Shown here piece after piece: positions 16,470 to 26,702 of a stretch of 51,367 nt of DNA. Every line of letters starts with the position of its first letter. Position 1 is the first letter of the stretch. Source of the DNA: Planctomicrobium piriforme (GTDB lineage Bacteria; Planctomycetota; Planctomycetia; Pirellulales; UBA1268); NCBI GenBank assembly GCA_945861585.1, contig CAMAVC010000013.1:1-51367 (forward strand), in the 5' to 3' direction. Made by a program: the position numbers and the translations under genes. Under the pieces are notes generated by a model, which ran no database searches, was not told the DNA's origin, and was given only the letters and a program-made list of their open reading frames with translations.

Positions 16470-17705
16470 ATGATACGTTTGATCGCCAATCGCCGCCGCG
16501 CGCGACAACGAGCCATGACGCTCGTTGAACTGCTCATCGTGGTCGCGATCATCCTGCTGTTGCTCGTGACGGTCATTCCTAATCTCGCACCGACAGCCGA
16601 CCAAAAGTGCCGAGAGGCTGCGTTGACGGTCACCGCCGCAATTACGCGAGCACAGAGCCGGGCTGCTCAAAACACGGGCCGCGGGGCCGGCTTATGGCTG
16701 CAGCCGCTGGAAGACTCCGCAATGGTCGCTGGGGACACTACTCGCGGAAGTGCAGATCTTTTCGTGTGTGAACCGCAGGATTCCTACACGGGCGATGACC
16801 CAGCGCTGGCAACGGCATTCATCCAGCAAACAGACTCGTTAACCAAGATGGCGGTTCTCATATTTTCATTGAAGTCCTGTCCTTTCATCCACGAAGTCTG
16901 CTCGCAAAGCTCCCTATTTCAATTTAACGGAAATCCCGCAACCTATTTTTTCCGCCTGAAGACTACGGCCGAAAAAAACACCCTCAGTGACACGTATTTT
17001 CCGGCGCCTTACCGTGCTGACGACCGCGACCCAAAACGATACACAGCCGCCCAAATCCAAAGTCGTGACAACATCGCGATTGCATTCATTAAATCTCGTG
17101 ACGAGGCAGCCCCGCCCGCCGCGACGCACGACAACTATGCGCCGCCGCCATCCGAACAAAACCTTCCCGGAGAAGGCGATCAGGCCGGCGTTCCTTTCTT
17201 GATCTCAAGGCCAGTTACCCGCTCCGCCTCACCGCCGCTTTCGCTACCCACGGGATTCGTGGTGGATACGGCATGGTCGTGCGTCGGCACCACGCTTCTT
17301 ACAAACACCTTATCGCGACGAAATGGAACACCCGTTAATGTGCGATGCATTGACAACTTTCTCTCGAATTATCCCGTACACATCATGTTCAACGAGAGCA
17401 ACGGCGCCATCGAACAACTCCGGTACAAGCTTCAGGTGGCGGGGTTCGGTATCGTCGATGAAGAGCGAACCGTGACCTCTGATATTTACCTTCTGATTGG
17501 GCGGGCCGACCGAGCGGGAAACCCTTACGTTTCCAATCCTGCAGACGACACGATCGGCGCAAACTGGCAGTATCCAGATAGCCGATGGATTAGGATCTCT
17601 CGATCCACCGGCGAAACGCTCATTGCTGACCCCGTGCTCAAAGTTTCCGACGTATTCCAGTCACAACGGTACGCGCGTTCCGGGCTCGATGCCACGCGCA
17701 AGTAG
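16470..17705 (+). CDS. GspH-like pseudopilin
   Basis: 411 residues. Leader MIRLIANRRRARQRA, then MTLVELLIVVAIILLLLVTV (Glu5 present), followed by KCREAALTVTAAITRAQSRA, the helix pattern seen in GspH/FimT-type minor pseudopilins (initial residue Met, which is tolerated by some prepilin peptidases). It is about twice the usual GspH length, with a large C-terminal region without recognisable domain. The start at 16470 is supported by tight packing against the previous gene (1 base). Codon use is less GC-biased than in the ATPase genes. Confidence 0.83.
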   Translation: MIRLIANRRRARQRAMTLVELLIVVAIILLLLVTVIPNLAPTADQKCREAALTVTAAITRAQSRAAQNTGRGAGLWLQPLEDSAMVAGDTTRGSADLFVCEPQDSYTGDDPALATAFIQQTDSLTKMAVLIFSLKSCPFIHEVCSQSSLFQFNGNPATYFFRLKTTAEKNTLSDTYFPAPYRADDRDPKRYTAAQIQSRDNIAIAFIKSRDEAAPPAATHDNYAPPPSEQNLPGEGDQAGVPFLISRPVTRSASPPLSLPTGFVVDTAWSCVGTTLLTNTLSRRNGTPVNVRCIDNFLSNYPVHIMFNESNGAIEQLRYKLQVAGFGIVDEERTVTSDIYLLIGRADRAGNPYVSNPADDTIGANWQYPDSRWIRISRSTGETLIADPVLKVSDVFQSQRYARSGLDATRK

Positions 17706-17710
17706 TCATC

Positions 17711-18859
17711 ATGGCGATTCATCACCCAATCACCCAGTCGGGTAGTCGCAACGGCATCTCGTTGATCGAGGTGCTCATCGCGATGTTCGTCTTGGCTGTG
17801 GGCATCTTGAGCGTCTTCGGACTTTTTGCCGCCGGACGGGAGATGGAGGCCCGGACAATCCTGCTTCAGAAAGCGAAGGCCTTTGCCGACGGGCCGGGCT
17901 TAGCGCAAGTCAACGGGTGGATGAGCGTAGGGCAATGGCTTCACTACGACAACGGGTGGCGTTGGGTGTACAGCAATGCCACGAGCGGTACCGCTACAAC
18001 CAAGCTTCGCCTCCCCCTCATGATTGACCCCGTAGCGCTGGCGATGGAAAATCCTACTACACCGACCACCGGTAATCTCTCGCTTGCTTGGAATTGGGAT
18101 CGCGTCTGCGAGGCAGATCCGTTTGTATTGGCTTCTGGAACCCTGGCGTATTCCTTGAAGCGAGTCACTTTAGCGACTATGGCGCCCGTCGTGGCTCCAA
18201 GCGACGAAACCGCGGGAACTCCGCAACCGCAACTTCGCCAAAACGTATTTGAAAACGCTGGTGACCCTGATGACGTCCGTTTTTCCTTGGACAAGGACAA
18301 CCCCGACAACCCGCCGAAAAATGCATTTTCTCTGGGTCGACGAGCACGCAATTCCGACTTCGTGCCAGCACTGTTTTTGGCCAACACGTCAACATCAGCG
18401 AGAGGAGCCATTCAGCCCGTGGCCGTAAGGAGGTGGATCCTTATCCACCACAAACCCTTTACTGGCTACGAAGAATCGTTGACCCCATCACAGTGGCCGG
18501 CTGGATCACTGCGGTTTAACGTCCAGACCACCGCAACAATTACGGAGCACTCCGTCATCACGCTCCAACTACCGCCTGCATACTATCCGACTGACACCAC
18601 AGTCATTCGTAAGTCGCTTCAGCCAAGGCGTTGGCTCTTATTCCTACATCAGCCGCCGTCGTTGAATGGCGTTTACGAAGCGGAGTGGAGCCAGATTTCA
18701 AATGTCACTGCATCGCCGTCGATGCCGGAGTGGATGGTGCTCCTTGATAACCAGGACCGAATGAACGGATGGATATCCAGCCGCACGTTTTGCCTAAGTT
18801 TCGAGTCGATTGTTGACGTCAAAGAACTTCTCCCGGCAGTCGAGCTCACCATTCCATGA
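17711..18859 (+). CDS. GspI/PilV-like pseudopilin
   Basis: 382 residues. Leader MAIHHPITQSGSRNG, cleavage between Gly and Ile, then ISLIEVLIAMFVLAVGILSV, the classic GspI/PilV start with Glu5. The remaining 330 residues form an extracytoplasmic domain I cannot place. It starts 5 bases after the previous stop, in the gspF-pseudopilin operon. GspI normally has about 120 residues, so this is a planctomycete-style enlarged version. Confidence 0.85.
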   Translation: MAIHHPITQSGSRNGISLIEVLIAMFVLAVGILSVFGLFAAGREMEARTILLQKAKAFADGPGLAQVNGWMSVGQWLHYDNGWRWVYSNATSGTATTKLRLPLMIDPVALAMENPTTPTTGNLSLAWNWDRVCEADPFVLASGTLAYSLKRVTLATMAPVVAPSDETAGTPQPQLRQNVFENAGDPDDVRFSLDKDNPDNPPKNAFSLGRRARNSDFVPALFLANTSTSARGAIQPVAVRRWILIHHKPFTGYEESLTPSQWPAGSLRFNVQTTATITEHSVITLQLPPAYYPTDTTVIRKSLQPRRWLLFLHQPPSLNGVYEAEWSQISNVTASPSMPEWMVLLDNQDRMNGWISSRTFCLSFESIVDVKELLPAVELTIP

Positions 18860-18892
18860 TGGCCCGCCTTGCCTTACCGCCAAAAAACTCCT

Positions 18893-21800
18893 ATGCTAAT
18901 TAGACGTCGTATCTCTTCTGCGTTAGGGGCATGGAGAGATCAAATCCCTGCGAGCAATTGCAGGAGCGTTGTACAAACCATGCGTTTAGGCAGCGGCGGC
19001 GGCGAGGCTCTTCGTCGCGATGCAAAAGTAGTCCGGCCTTCTGCCGAGCTACCACACAAGCGACAGCTTTCACGTCCCTGTCGGCGTGGAGTACTGCTAC
19101 TCATAGCCCTGATCGTGCTCACGCTCTTCATGTTGCTGGGCACGACATACATGATTGTGGCGACGAAGAGAAGGGCGTGCTCGGCCACCGTCGGCTCCGC
19201 GGGCGCCCAATCGGTCGTGATCGGACAAGGCACTGCTGACGACACCCTGGGCGATATCCTGGTCAGCGACCCATCTGGCGGCGCGTCGCGTGACGGCGTA
19301 GGGCCAACGTCAAGTGCGCGGATCTCGAAATATTTTGTCAGCTCCATTCTTTTGGACAAATACGGCGACCGTTACGACACGATGAGGTTTACGTCGGGCT
19401 CGGCAATCCCCGGCGGCGTTGGCTCCAGTGGGTTTTTTGTTTTGAGACTGTCCGCGACGGCGGCGCAGCAGATTGGTGCGCCATATGCCGGCCGCATCGT
19501 CAGCCTTGATGAAGCTAATGCGGTTTTTCGCGTCCTCGCTTCATCGTCGAGTGGCGGCAACCTCACATTCATCGGCCATCCCGTGAACCCCACGGCGACG
19601 CTCAATCTAACGGGGTCAAGTCCTTCGATCGACAAGCCAGCGTACGTTCAGGGCCGTGAGTTTTCCGGCGACCCGAGCGACCCGAACGATTTGCATGAAA
19701 GTTACGATGCGCCGGACGGACGGAACTGGTTCCTGTCGTGGACCCAGACGGACGGAATTCTCGGAAGAAACCAAGTCCCCGGCGATAGCGACGACCCAGC
19801 CGATGGCTGGAAGTATGTGATTCCCTCATTTCACAGGCCGGATAAGTTGCTTGCGAAACTCAAGGAACTCAAGTCGGGCGGGATCGCATACTACCAAGCA
19901 TGGACGGACACCTCATCGGTCATGCTTCTGCGACCGGCAGGGCGAATGACGTTTGATCCAGCGACAAACTGGGCGCTTCTTGGCTTGGATCCACTGCCTC
20001 CGATGATTTCCGGCACCGCACTTGAGCACCCCAATTTCACCGGCAGCAACGAGCGCATAGTGAACGGAACCAAGTGCTACTTCGATCCAATTAATGGGCC
20101 CTGGGACGTGGATAACGACGGCGACGGCGTGACCGACAGCATTTGGCTCGACACAGGCATGCCCACGGTCGAGCTCGGCCCGGGAAGAACAAAATGTAAG
20201 CCACTTGTGGCTATCATGATCACGGATCTCGATTCGCGGATCAATCTCAACGCCCACGGTTCCACCGCCAAAACTCTGCATGGCTCATCGCCTTTTGCTT
20301 TGAACTCCGGAACCGATACTGGCATCTACTACGCCGGTACTTCTCTTACGGGCACCGCGGCTGATGGCTCGGCAGCGCCGCGGAGGCCCAGCCTGCCAGC
20401 CGGCCAAGGCTGGGGAGTTGCAGAAATCGACCCATATCACGTGTTTTCTACGGTCGGCTCTGCGTTCCAACCCGGTGTTTTCAACGGTAGCTCCGCGACG
20501 GGCGCGGGCTCCACGCCCCGCGGCGTTATTAGCCCGAATATTAAAGTTGAAGGGCGGTATGGGGATTCCGTCGCGTTGAGCGGAACTCTCGCTCCAGCGC
20601 CAGGCCGGCTTGGCCTCGCAGACCCTTCGGTTGATGATGACCCAAATACCGAGCCTCGCGACAAACACATCTCCAATCGGTTTGGCACTCCGGCTCCCGG
20701 CGATACCGGCGGCCACACCAACGGATCGCCTATCGACGCGTGGGGAAATTTACGGATCGGTGTCGACCAGATGGGCCAGCCGTTTTTTTCCCGATACACC
20801 ACGACGTCTGGAACCGGCTGGCCGACGACTTGGTCGAACGACCGGATCGATGACCCCTACGATCTTTCACTCGGCCGCACCGCCCCGCGACCGGGCTGGT
20901 CGTACGATCCGATGATCACGGGAACATCAGCTTCGTCGAGTTCGGTCCAGGACAACCTATTCACTGCCGCACACATGGAACGACTACTGCGGCTTTTTGA
21001 GCCTATCGCATCGAGACTTACGCCGCGATTGGCATCCATTTTGGGCGGTGACGCGGAACTGGCACGGCTAACGGCAACGACCGATAGTTGGGATTCCACG
21101 GCGGCCTGCATGCCGCTCAAGGTGCTCAAGCCATTGCTCGACCTGTCCGACCAAATGGATGCTTCGAAGCCCTCGCTCGTGTCTTGGGATCTCCAGATGG
21201 GCCTGCGAATGGACATCAACCGTCCGTTTGGAGATGGGTTGGACAACACTGATCCGTCCTATCCGGGATTCGGAGTCGCGGACGAGCCAGGAGAAGAAGT
21301 CCCGGCGGCAATGCCGGGCGATTCCACGCAAGCGATGCTCGCGCTGGGCCTGACCAATGGCCGCGATAGTGACGGCGACGGCAGCATTTCACTCGCTGAT
21401 CAAAAATTGGCGAGACAGTTGTTCGCTCGGCATTTATTCGTGCTTGCGATGAAAACGAGTCCGGCAGGGCTAGCGGGCGAAGCATTGGCTGCATTTCGAA
21501 AAGAAGCCGCCCAATGGGCGGTGAACGTTGTCGACTTCCGCGATCCTGACTCGATCATGACAAGGTTTCGGTACGACGACACATTCACAAAAAACTCAGT
21601 CAGCTGGCAAATCAACGATTCCAGCCCTGAAGTCTGGGGATGCGAGCGGCCGGAGACCGTAATCACGGAGGTTATCGCCTGGCGGAATGTCACCGAGGGT
21701 GGCCACGGATTCCCAACAGTGAACGACTGGACTTGGAATGAAACCGGCACGGGGGGCCTGATGGTCGAGTTGTTTAATCCATGGACATCGGAAACGGATG

Positions 21801-24253
21801 CGGGGGTGCGGGGAAATCGGCTACCGGCCGAGCTTATGCGTCACAATTCATTGAACGAATCAAAGGGGTATTCGAAAACCCATTCGATCGACCTCGGGAA
21901 ACTCAGCCAAAATGAGTCGCCGGATGCGGGATGGCCGGTATTCGAGTTGGTGATCGTGAGAGAAACCACGGCCAACCGGACTAAATTGCTCGAGGATTCG
22001 ACGTGGCCGCGCCATGAAACACGATCAATCGGCCAGCCCGCGGAAGACGCAACAGACTCAATGGAACGCGTAGTCTGTCTCGGGCCAAGGTCGAGCAAGC
22101 TTCATCCGGACCGTTATGGGCAGGTGTTCGGCCTGACTACACCCCCTTCAAGTCAATCGCAAGCCGACGCCACCACCCTGTTGCCCGGCCAATGCGCCGT
22201 GATTGCCGGTCCGACCGTCCCGGATCCGACAAAGTCCGATAACCTCACTCTTTCTATCATGACCACATCCACCAATCAGACCCAGGGCGTGCTCATGGCA
22301 CTGGCTGATATTTCGGAAGGCGGTCAGGACCTTGGCTTCAGTGATTCAACGAGCAAACTTCCGTTTAAACTTACGACGGGACTGACTGAACGGATCGAAG
22401 GGGACGGAACTCAGCAAAATTCGCCACCTGAGAGTTTGAACCAGCGACGGACGGCACGGGTTCTTCCCAAAGACGCGGGATTCGGACCGGTAGGCGCGAT
22501 GATTTGCGTGACGCCTGCTTCCGGTACGGCAGCCTTGCGCATGCCCACTCACGAAGGTTCCTCATACGACACCCTACGCGTGGTTGCCGAGAGCGGTAAG
22601 TACCGCGTGATCTTGCGGCGGCTTGCAAATCCGTTGGAACACTACCACCGAGACGACAATCCGTATGTCGCGATTGACTCGGCGGTATTCAATGAGCAAT
22701 GTGTGATTCACGGCGCCGAAGCCCATCCAAGCGGAACCGCCACGATGACGCTGACCTCGGCGGAACGCGGTGACCGTGCGCCTACCGGCAGCAACAACAT
22801 CTGGCAACAATTAGACGCCGACATCAACGAATCGCCATCCACATATGTCGCGCAAGGTGCAGCTGCGGGACAGTATCCCTATTGCGGCCGCCTGAATCCC
22901 ACGACTTCGATCAGTTGGACGATGGGATTTCTTCCGAGCAAACTCCGCATTCCGGAACAGGGAGCGGTGAATAAGCCTCCATTTCCTTGGTTTCCATGGC
23001 TCAATCGTGACTTTGCGTCCGTTCATGAATTGTTGCTCGTACCCAAATCCTCACCGGCAACGCTGCTTCGCCAACATTCCCACAAATGGCCGTTCGAGCA
23101 CCTCTATTTTGGAGGCGGCAGGAGCGACGCCTTGGTCGACCCGGCTGATCGCCTGGGCATTCTCGAGTTTCTCGCGGTTCCGTCGCGGTTTGCGGACGCC
23201 GAGCAACGCATAACGCCAGAAAATGCTGTGGCCGTTTCCAAGTTCCTGGTCAATCAATCCGGTAGGCCGCTCTTCCTCCCGCCGCACAATTACCTATCAC
23301 ACTTCCGGGAACCGGGGCGAGTCAACCTGAATACGCTTTCCAGCAAGACTGTCTGGGAAGCAATGAATGGCGGACGGCCTGGAGCGCCTTATGAAGATGA
23401 AGTCGCCTACGACGCACAGGGGGCCCCGCAGACTTTCACCCCGAGCGAGGATTGGGGCCCCACCGTTGGTTTCGCCAAATCCGCGAATTGGTCGCTTGAT
23501 ACCGGAGAAGATGCCAATGGAAACAACGCATTGGATCGACACGACGACGCAAACAATGATGGTGCACAAACCGTCAGCGGCTCGACAACGGTCTCAGGGA
23601 GTTCTGTCGTCGTACTGCGCACAATCGCTTCCTCGCGGCGGGGATGGAGTATTCCGAACGCACCCGACCCGGCGACGCTGATCGCCGGGCAATTCGACCG
23701 CATCACAAATCGCAGCCATATATCCTCCGTAACCAATCCATGGTTTGAAAACGCTTTCCAGGCAGGGTGGGCCGTAACTGGCGCTGATGCTTCGTACAAA
23801 CCATCACTTTCCCTGTTGATGCGAGAGGCGGTTCCCGCGATTTACGCGACAGGCACCAACGCAAAGAGACCAGAGTTCCTGTTTTCCACCAATCTCAACA
23901 ACGCAAATCTGAAGAGAACGGATAACTCGCAGCTCCGCGGCTTTCCCTACAACGACCCCGAGCGGCACCCGTACTTCCATTATCGGGATATCGTCCGGCT
24001 TTCGAATCTTGCCACTCCCCGGTCGAATGTGTTCGCGGTCTGGGTTACCGTCGGTTATTTCACCGTCGAGACGATTCCAACTGGCGGCGGCTTGAGCCGT
24101 GAGGCGCTTGGGGCGGAATATGGCCTGGACACCGGCGACGTCGTTAGGCCAAAGGCATTCACGATAATCGATCGATCGATTCCCGTCGGTTTTCGCCCAG
24201 GCGACGCCAGCCGAATGAACGATCTCCAATTGCTCTACCGGTTTAGCAACTAG
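18893..24253 (+). CDS. Giant GspK-like minor pseudopilin/PilX-type protein
   Basis: About 1,786 residues (ATG 18893; a TTG at 18869 is an alternative). A basic leader of about 65 residues precedes RRGVLLLIALIVLTLFMLLG, a GspK-type membrane helix that lacks Glu5, as GspK does. Near the C-terminus REPGRVNLNTLSSKTVWEAM matches the GspK 'RxNLNTA' region. The huge middle holds calcium-loop-like segments: DVDNDGDGVTD (about 404), DSDGDGSISLADQ (about 830) and DANGNNALDRHDDANNDG (about 1545). In type II secretons GspK caps the pseudopilus tip with GspI and GspJ, whose likely homologues flank this gene. The five-fold greater length suggests a surface-exposed tip adhesin or cargo-binding part, which is inference. 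Confidence 0.83.
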   Translation: MLIRRRISSALGAWRDQIPASNCRSVVQTMRLGSGGGEALRRDAKVVRPSAELPHKRQLSRPCRRGVLLLIALIVLTLFMLLGTTYMIVATKRRACSATVGSAGAQSVVIGQGTADDTLGDILVSDPSGGASRDGVGPTSSARISKYFVSSILLDKYGDRYDTMRFTSGSAIPGGVGSSGFFVLRLSATAAQQIGAPYAGRIVSLDEANAVFRVLASSSSGGNLTFIGHPVNPTATLNLTGSSPSIDKPAYVQGREFSGDPSDPNDLHESYDAPDGRNWFLSWTQTDGILGRNQVPGDSDDPADGWKYVIPSFHRPDKLLAKLKELKSGGIAYYQAWTDTSSVMLLRPAGRMTFDPATNWALLGLDPLPPMISGTALEHPNFTGSNERIVNGTKCYFDPINGPWDVDNDGDGVTDSIWLDTGMPTVELGPGRTKCKPLVAIMITDLDSRINLNAHGSTAKTLHGSSPFALNSGTDTGIYYAGTSLTGTAADGSAAPRRPSLPAGQGWGVAEIDPYHVFSTVGSAFQPGVFNGSSATGAGSTPRGVISPNIKVEGRYGDSVALSGTLAPAPGRLGLADPSVDDDPNTEPRDKHISNRFGTPAPGDTGGHTNGSPIDAWGNLRIGVDQMGQPFFSRYTTTSGTGWPTTWSNDRIDDPYDLSLGRTAPRPGWSYDPMITGTSASSSSVQDNLFTAAHMERLLRLFEPIASRLTPRLASILGGDAELARLTATTDSWDSTAACMPLKVLKPLLDLSDQMDASKPSLVSWDLQMGLRMDINRPFGDGLDNTDPSYPGFGVADEPGEEVPAAMPGDSTQAMLALGLTNGRDSDGDGSISLADQKLARQLFARHLFVLAMKTSPAGLAGEALAAFRKEAAQWAVNVVDFRDPDSIMTRFRYDDTFTKNSVSWQINDSSPEVWGCERPETVITEVIAWRNVTEGGHGFPTVNDWTWNETGTGGLMVELFNPWTSETDAGVRGNRLPAELMRHNSLNESKGYSKTHSIDLGKLSQNESPDAGWPVFELVIVRETTANRTKLLEDSTWPRHETRSIGQPAEDATDSMERVVCLGPRSSKLHPDRYGQVFGLTTPPSSQSQADATTLLPGQCAVIAGPTVPDPTKSDNLTLSIMTTSTNQTQGVLMALADISEGGQDLGFSDSTSKLPFKLTTGLTERIEGDGTQQNSPPESLNQRRTARVLPKDAGFGPVGAMICVTPASGTAALRMPTHEGSSYDTLRVVAESGKYRVILRRLANPLEHYHRDDNPYVAIDSAVFNEQCVIHGAEAHPSGTATMTLTSAERGDRAPTGSNNIWQQLDADINESPSTYVAQGAAAGQYPYCGRLNPTTSISWTMGFLPSKLRIPEQGAVNKPPFPWFPWLNRDFASVHELLLVPKSSPATLLRQHSHKWPFEHLYFGGGRSDALVDPADRLGILEFLAVPSRFADAEQRITPENAVAVSKFLVNQSGRPLFLPPHNYLSHFREPGRVNLNTLSSKTVWEAMNGGRPGAPYEDEVAYDAQGAPQTFTPSEDWGPTVGFAKSANWSLDTGEDANGNNALDRHDDANNDGAQTVSGSTTVSGSSVVVLRTIASSRRGWSIPNAPDPATLIAGQFDRITNRSHISSVTNPWFENAFQAGWAVTGADASYKPSLSLLMREAVPAIYATGTNAKRPEFLFSTNLNNANLKRTDNSQLRGFPYNDPERHPYFHYRDIVRLSNLATPRSNVFAVWVTVGYFTVETIPTGGGLSREALGAEYGLDTGDVVRPKAFTIIDRSIPVGFRPGDASRMNDLQLLYRFSN

Positions 24254-24261
24254 CTCTCATC

Positions 24262-25599
24262 ATGCACGGTCCTGCGATGCGACGCATTCATATTCAAGCA
24301 TTTACGCTGATTGAAATGCTCGTCGCACTGACGGCCTCGTTGATATTGTTCGGGTCAGTGATGACGATCTTCCAAATCTTGGGAGAAACGGTTCGAAAAA
24401 GCCGGCAAATGGGTGAGCTTGATTCTCAGATTTGCAGCTTCAAGGGGATCGTTCTTAATGATCTTGCCGGCGTGACGGCTCGGCGTAGCGCGAGCGGGCT
24501 CGATTGCCCGGCAAACGCGGGCGTTGGAGCTTCTGGCTATTTTGAAATCATCGAAGGCCCCAATTCCGACTTACTCGACTTTTCGGTAACGCCGCCATAC
24601 GACCGCTCCACGAACATGGCTGGGCCGCCAGGTGGGGACAGCAACGACAGGATCGTTGGCGATACTGACGACCTTTTGTTCTTCACCACCCAGAGCGTTT
24701 CGGGCGATCCGTTTTACGGCAAATTCGAAGACGCGACGATTGAATCTCCGCAAGCAGAAGTCGCTTACTTCTGCACCCGCACGCCCGATACCGCAAACCC
24801 CACGCTTTATACGCTCAGAAGGCGTCAGCTTTTGATTGTCGGCAGCTTTTCAACGCCAACTCCGCCGTTTGACAACAATAGTTCACAGGCGTTTACGGAA
24901 TGGGGAAGCAATTGGGTGACGTTTTTGGACCGTTACGACTTGTCGGTGCGACTGGAAACCGGCCGCATCATTCTCAATGGCGGCACCGATCTGTTGGCGA
25001 GAAGAAATCGGTTTGCGCACGACCCTTCAATAAGCGGAGCCAATGTTGGAATAGCCAAGTTGAATCTAGCGCAAAATAGCCCAGTCTGGAATGTTCTATC
25101 GTTGGCCGGCACCCGCTCGGGGGAAGACATCTTATTTACGAACGTCTTGTCCTTTGACGTCAAGGTAATCGACAACAAGCCGGACGTCCGCCAACGGCAG
25201 ACTACCAATACGGCCCGTATGCAACCTGGGGATCTTGATTTCTGGACGAGTGGCACAACATCCGAAGTAGTGCCCAGCGGCAACGTCTACGTTGATCTTG
25301 GATTCAATGCCAGCAGGCCCGCAGGATTTCAAGCAGTCTCATGGGGTTATTTCGGCAACTATGGTTCGGGGACTAGTAGCCACGTTTTGTCCGGCACCGT
25401 CGCAACCTCGCGGACGTACGACACCTGGACCACGCACTATATGACAAACAGCCTCAGCGACGATGGAAACGCAGTCGTTGATGACGATGAAGGCCCTCCT
25501 TACCCAACGCCGCTAGCGGGTATTCAAATCACGCTGCGGCTGTATGAACCAAGTTCAAAGGCGATTCGGCAGACTACAATTTCGCAGTCGTTTCAATAA
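24262..25599 (+). CDS. GspJ-like pseudopilin
   Basis: 445 residues. Leader MHGPAMRRIHIQA, then FTLIEMLVALTASLILFGSV (Glu5 present) followed by TIFQILGETVRKSRQMGELD, the GspJ/PilW pattern. The ATG at 24274 would shorten the leader by four residues and is equally possible. The C-terminal 380 residues are extracytoplasmic with YxN/Asp-rich loops and no recognised domain. The gene starts 8 bases after the GspK-like gene and is the last of the pseudopilin series; the FHA gene beyond it is convergent. Confidence 0.85.
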   Translation: MHGPAMRRIHIQAFTLIEMLVALTASLILFGSVMTIFQILGETVRKSRQMGELDSQICSFKGIVLNDLAGVTARRSASGLDCPANAGVGASGYFEIIEGPNSDLLDFSVTPPYDRSTNMAGPPGGDSNDRIVGDTDDLLFFTTQSVSGDPFYGKFEDATIESPQAEVAYFCTRTPDTANPTLYTLRRRQLLIVGSFSTPTPPFDNNSSQAFTEWGSNWVTFLDRYDLSVRLETGRIILNGGTDLLARRNRFAHDPSISGANVGIAKLNLAQNSPVWNVLSLAGTRSGEDILFTNVLSFDVKVIDNKPDVRQRQTTNTARMQPGDLDFWTSGTTSEVVPSGNVYVDLGFNASRPAGFQAVSWGYFGNYGSGTSSHVLSGTVATSRTYDTWTTHYMTNSLSDDGNAVVDDDEGPPYPTPLAGIQITLRLYEPSSKAIRQTTISQSFQ

Positions 25600-25640
25600 T
25601 CCCGAGGCAATTCGACAAACGACGCATCTGATTTTATGGA

Positions 25641-26576
25641 CTACGGAATCACAAACCGAAACCGCTGCTCGCCGCACCGGAAGAAGCAGTGCGAAGACAG
25701 GGCCACGGCAGAGATCGACACCCAGATCCCGTTTTTCGTCTGCTCCGATACGATCTGCCAGGTGCCGTCTCGCTGCCGCCGTAGAACGGCGTGACGGCTT
25801 GCCAACAGCGGATCATCGAGCTCGATATCCGCGCCGCTCCCGGCCCGGCCGATGACCACTTCGTCGAGTCGGATTGGGAATTTCAGCGCATCGGACTTGC
25901 TCGAAGCTTCGGCGAGCGTGGGCCACACGGTGCTGGGGATGTCGCGGCCATCCGACACCTTTGTCTCGCCACCTGCCAGGTCCACGGCTGTGGGCACCAG
26001 CGGATTGCGAAGCCGAAACCGCCTCGCCCCCAGAATAAGGATGGCGTTTTCATGCAAGATCGCCCGCACGCATCGGGCGTATGTGCCGTTCACGCTGCCG
26101 ACGTCGTGCAGATGCCACTGCCAACCGCCCTTCCATGGCGTGCGCCGAATCTCGGCGTGCGAGCCCGACATCGAGATGTCGTTGGGGATCACGATCGTGC
26201 CGGCAGTTCTGCCGATGCTGACAGTTTCCGCCCGCATTCGATGCTCTTCACCAACGTCCTGCGATCCGTCGTCGAGCACGGTCAGAATTGGCACAGGCGG
26301 CCGCATCGTGGGGCGAAACTCATGTTCCGCCGCCGACGTAGAAAACGGGCCAGACCAGCCGACCGGCCCCGTGTCGTCGTCTGCTGCATCCCCGTCGCTC
26401 CCGGATGCACGGCCCCCAGGCGGCGGTTGGCCGGCCCCTGAATAGGAGGAACCGCCGGCAGTCTCGGCCCCGGCCCCGGTGTCTGTGTAATCCTGCGACG
26501 TCAGCCATCGCATGATCCGGCGCACGGATGGAAACTGCTCGACCTCGGGCTGGAGATTGGGCTTCGATTCAGACAT
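25641..26576 (-). CDS. Double FHA-domain protein
   Basis: 311 residues from the ATG at 26576 (GTG 26591 is an alternative). An N-terminal Gly/Ser/Asp-rich linker is followed by two forkhead-associated domains. FHA1 (about 118-195) has SIGRTAGTIVIPND, SGSHAEI and SVNGTYA; FHA2 (about 240-308) has VIGRAGSGADIELDD, SRHAVLRR and KNGIWV. Both keep the Gly-Arg, Ser-x-x-His and Asn-Gly residues that contact phosphothreonine. FHA domains read out Ser/Thr kinases. The gene is divergent from a kinase gene (126 bases between starts) and convergent with the pseudopilin operon, so it is probably the kinase's partner and may link it to the secretion system, which is inference. Confidence 0.9.
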   Translation of the reverse strand: MSESKPNLQPEVEQFPSVRRIMRWLTSQDYTDTGAGAETAGGSSYSGAGQPPPGGRASGSDGDAADDDTGPVGWSGPFSTSAAEHEFRPTMRPPVPILTVLDDGSQDVGEEHRMRAETVSIGRTAGTIVIPNDISMSGSHAEIRRTPWKGGWQWHLHDVGSVNGTYARCVRAILHENAILILGARRFRLRNPLVPTAVDLAGGETKVSDGRDIPSTVWPTLAEASSKSDALKFPIRLDEVVIGRAGSGADIELDDPLLASRHAVLRRQRDGTWQIVSEQTKNGIWVSISAVALSSHCFFRCGEQRFRFVIP

Positions 26577-26702
26577 GTCATCGTGGCTCACGTACGCAGA
26601 AACCTTGCCCCGGCTCCCCCATTGTCACCCCCTCTGCTTGGCGATCAACCCCAATCGCCGCATAATTTGCCTGGGCAGAGTTCACGCGCCAACGAGCGAA
26701 GC

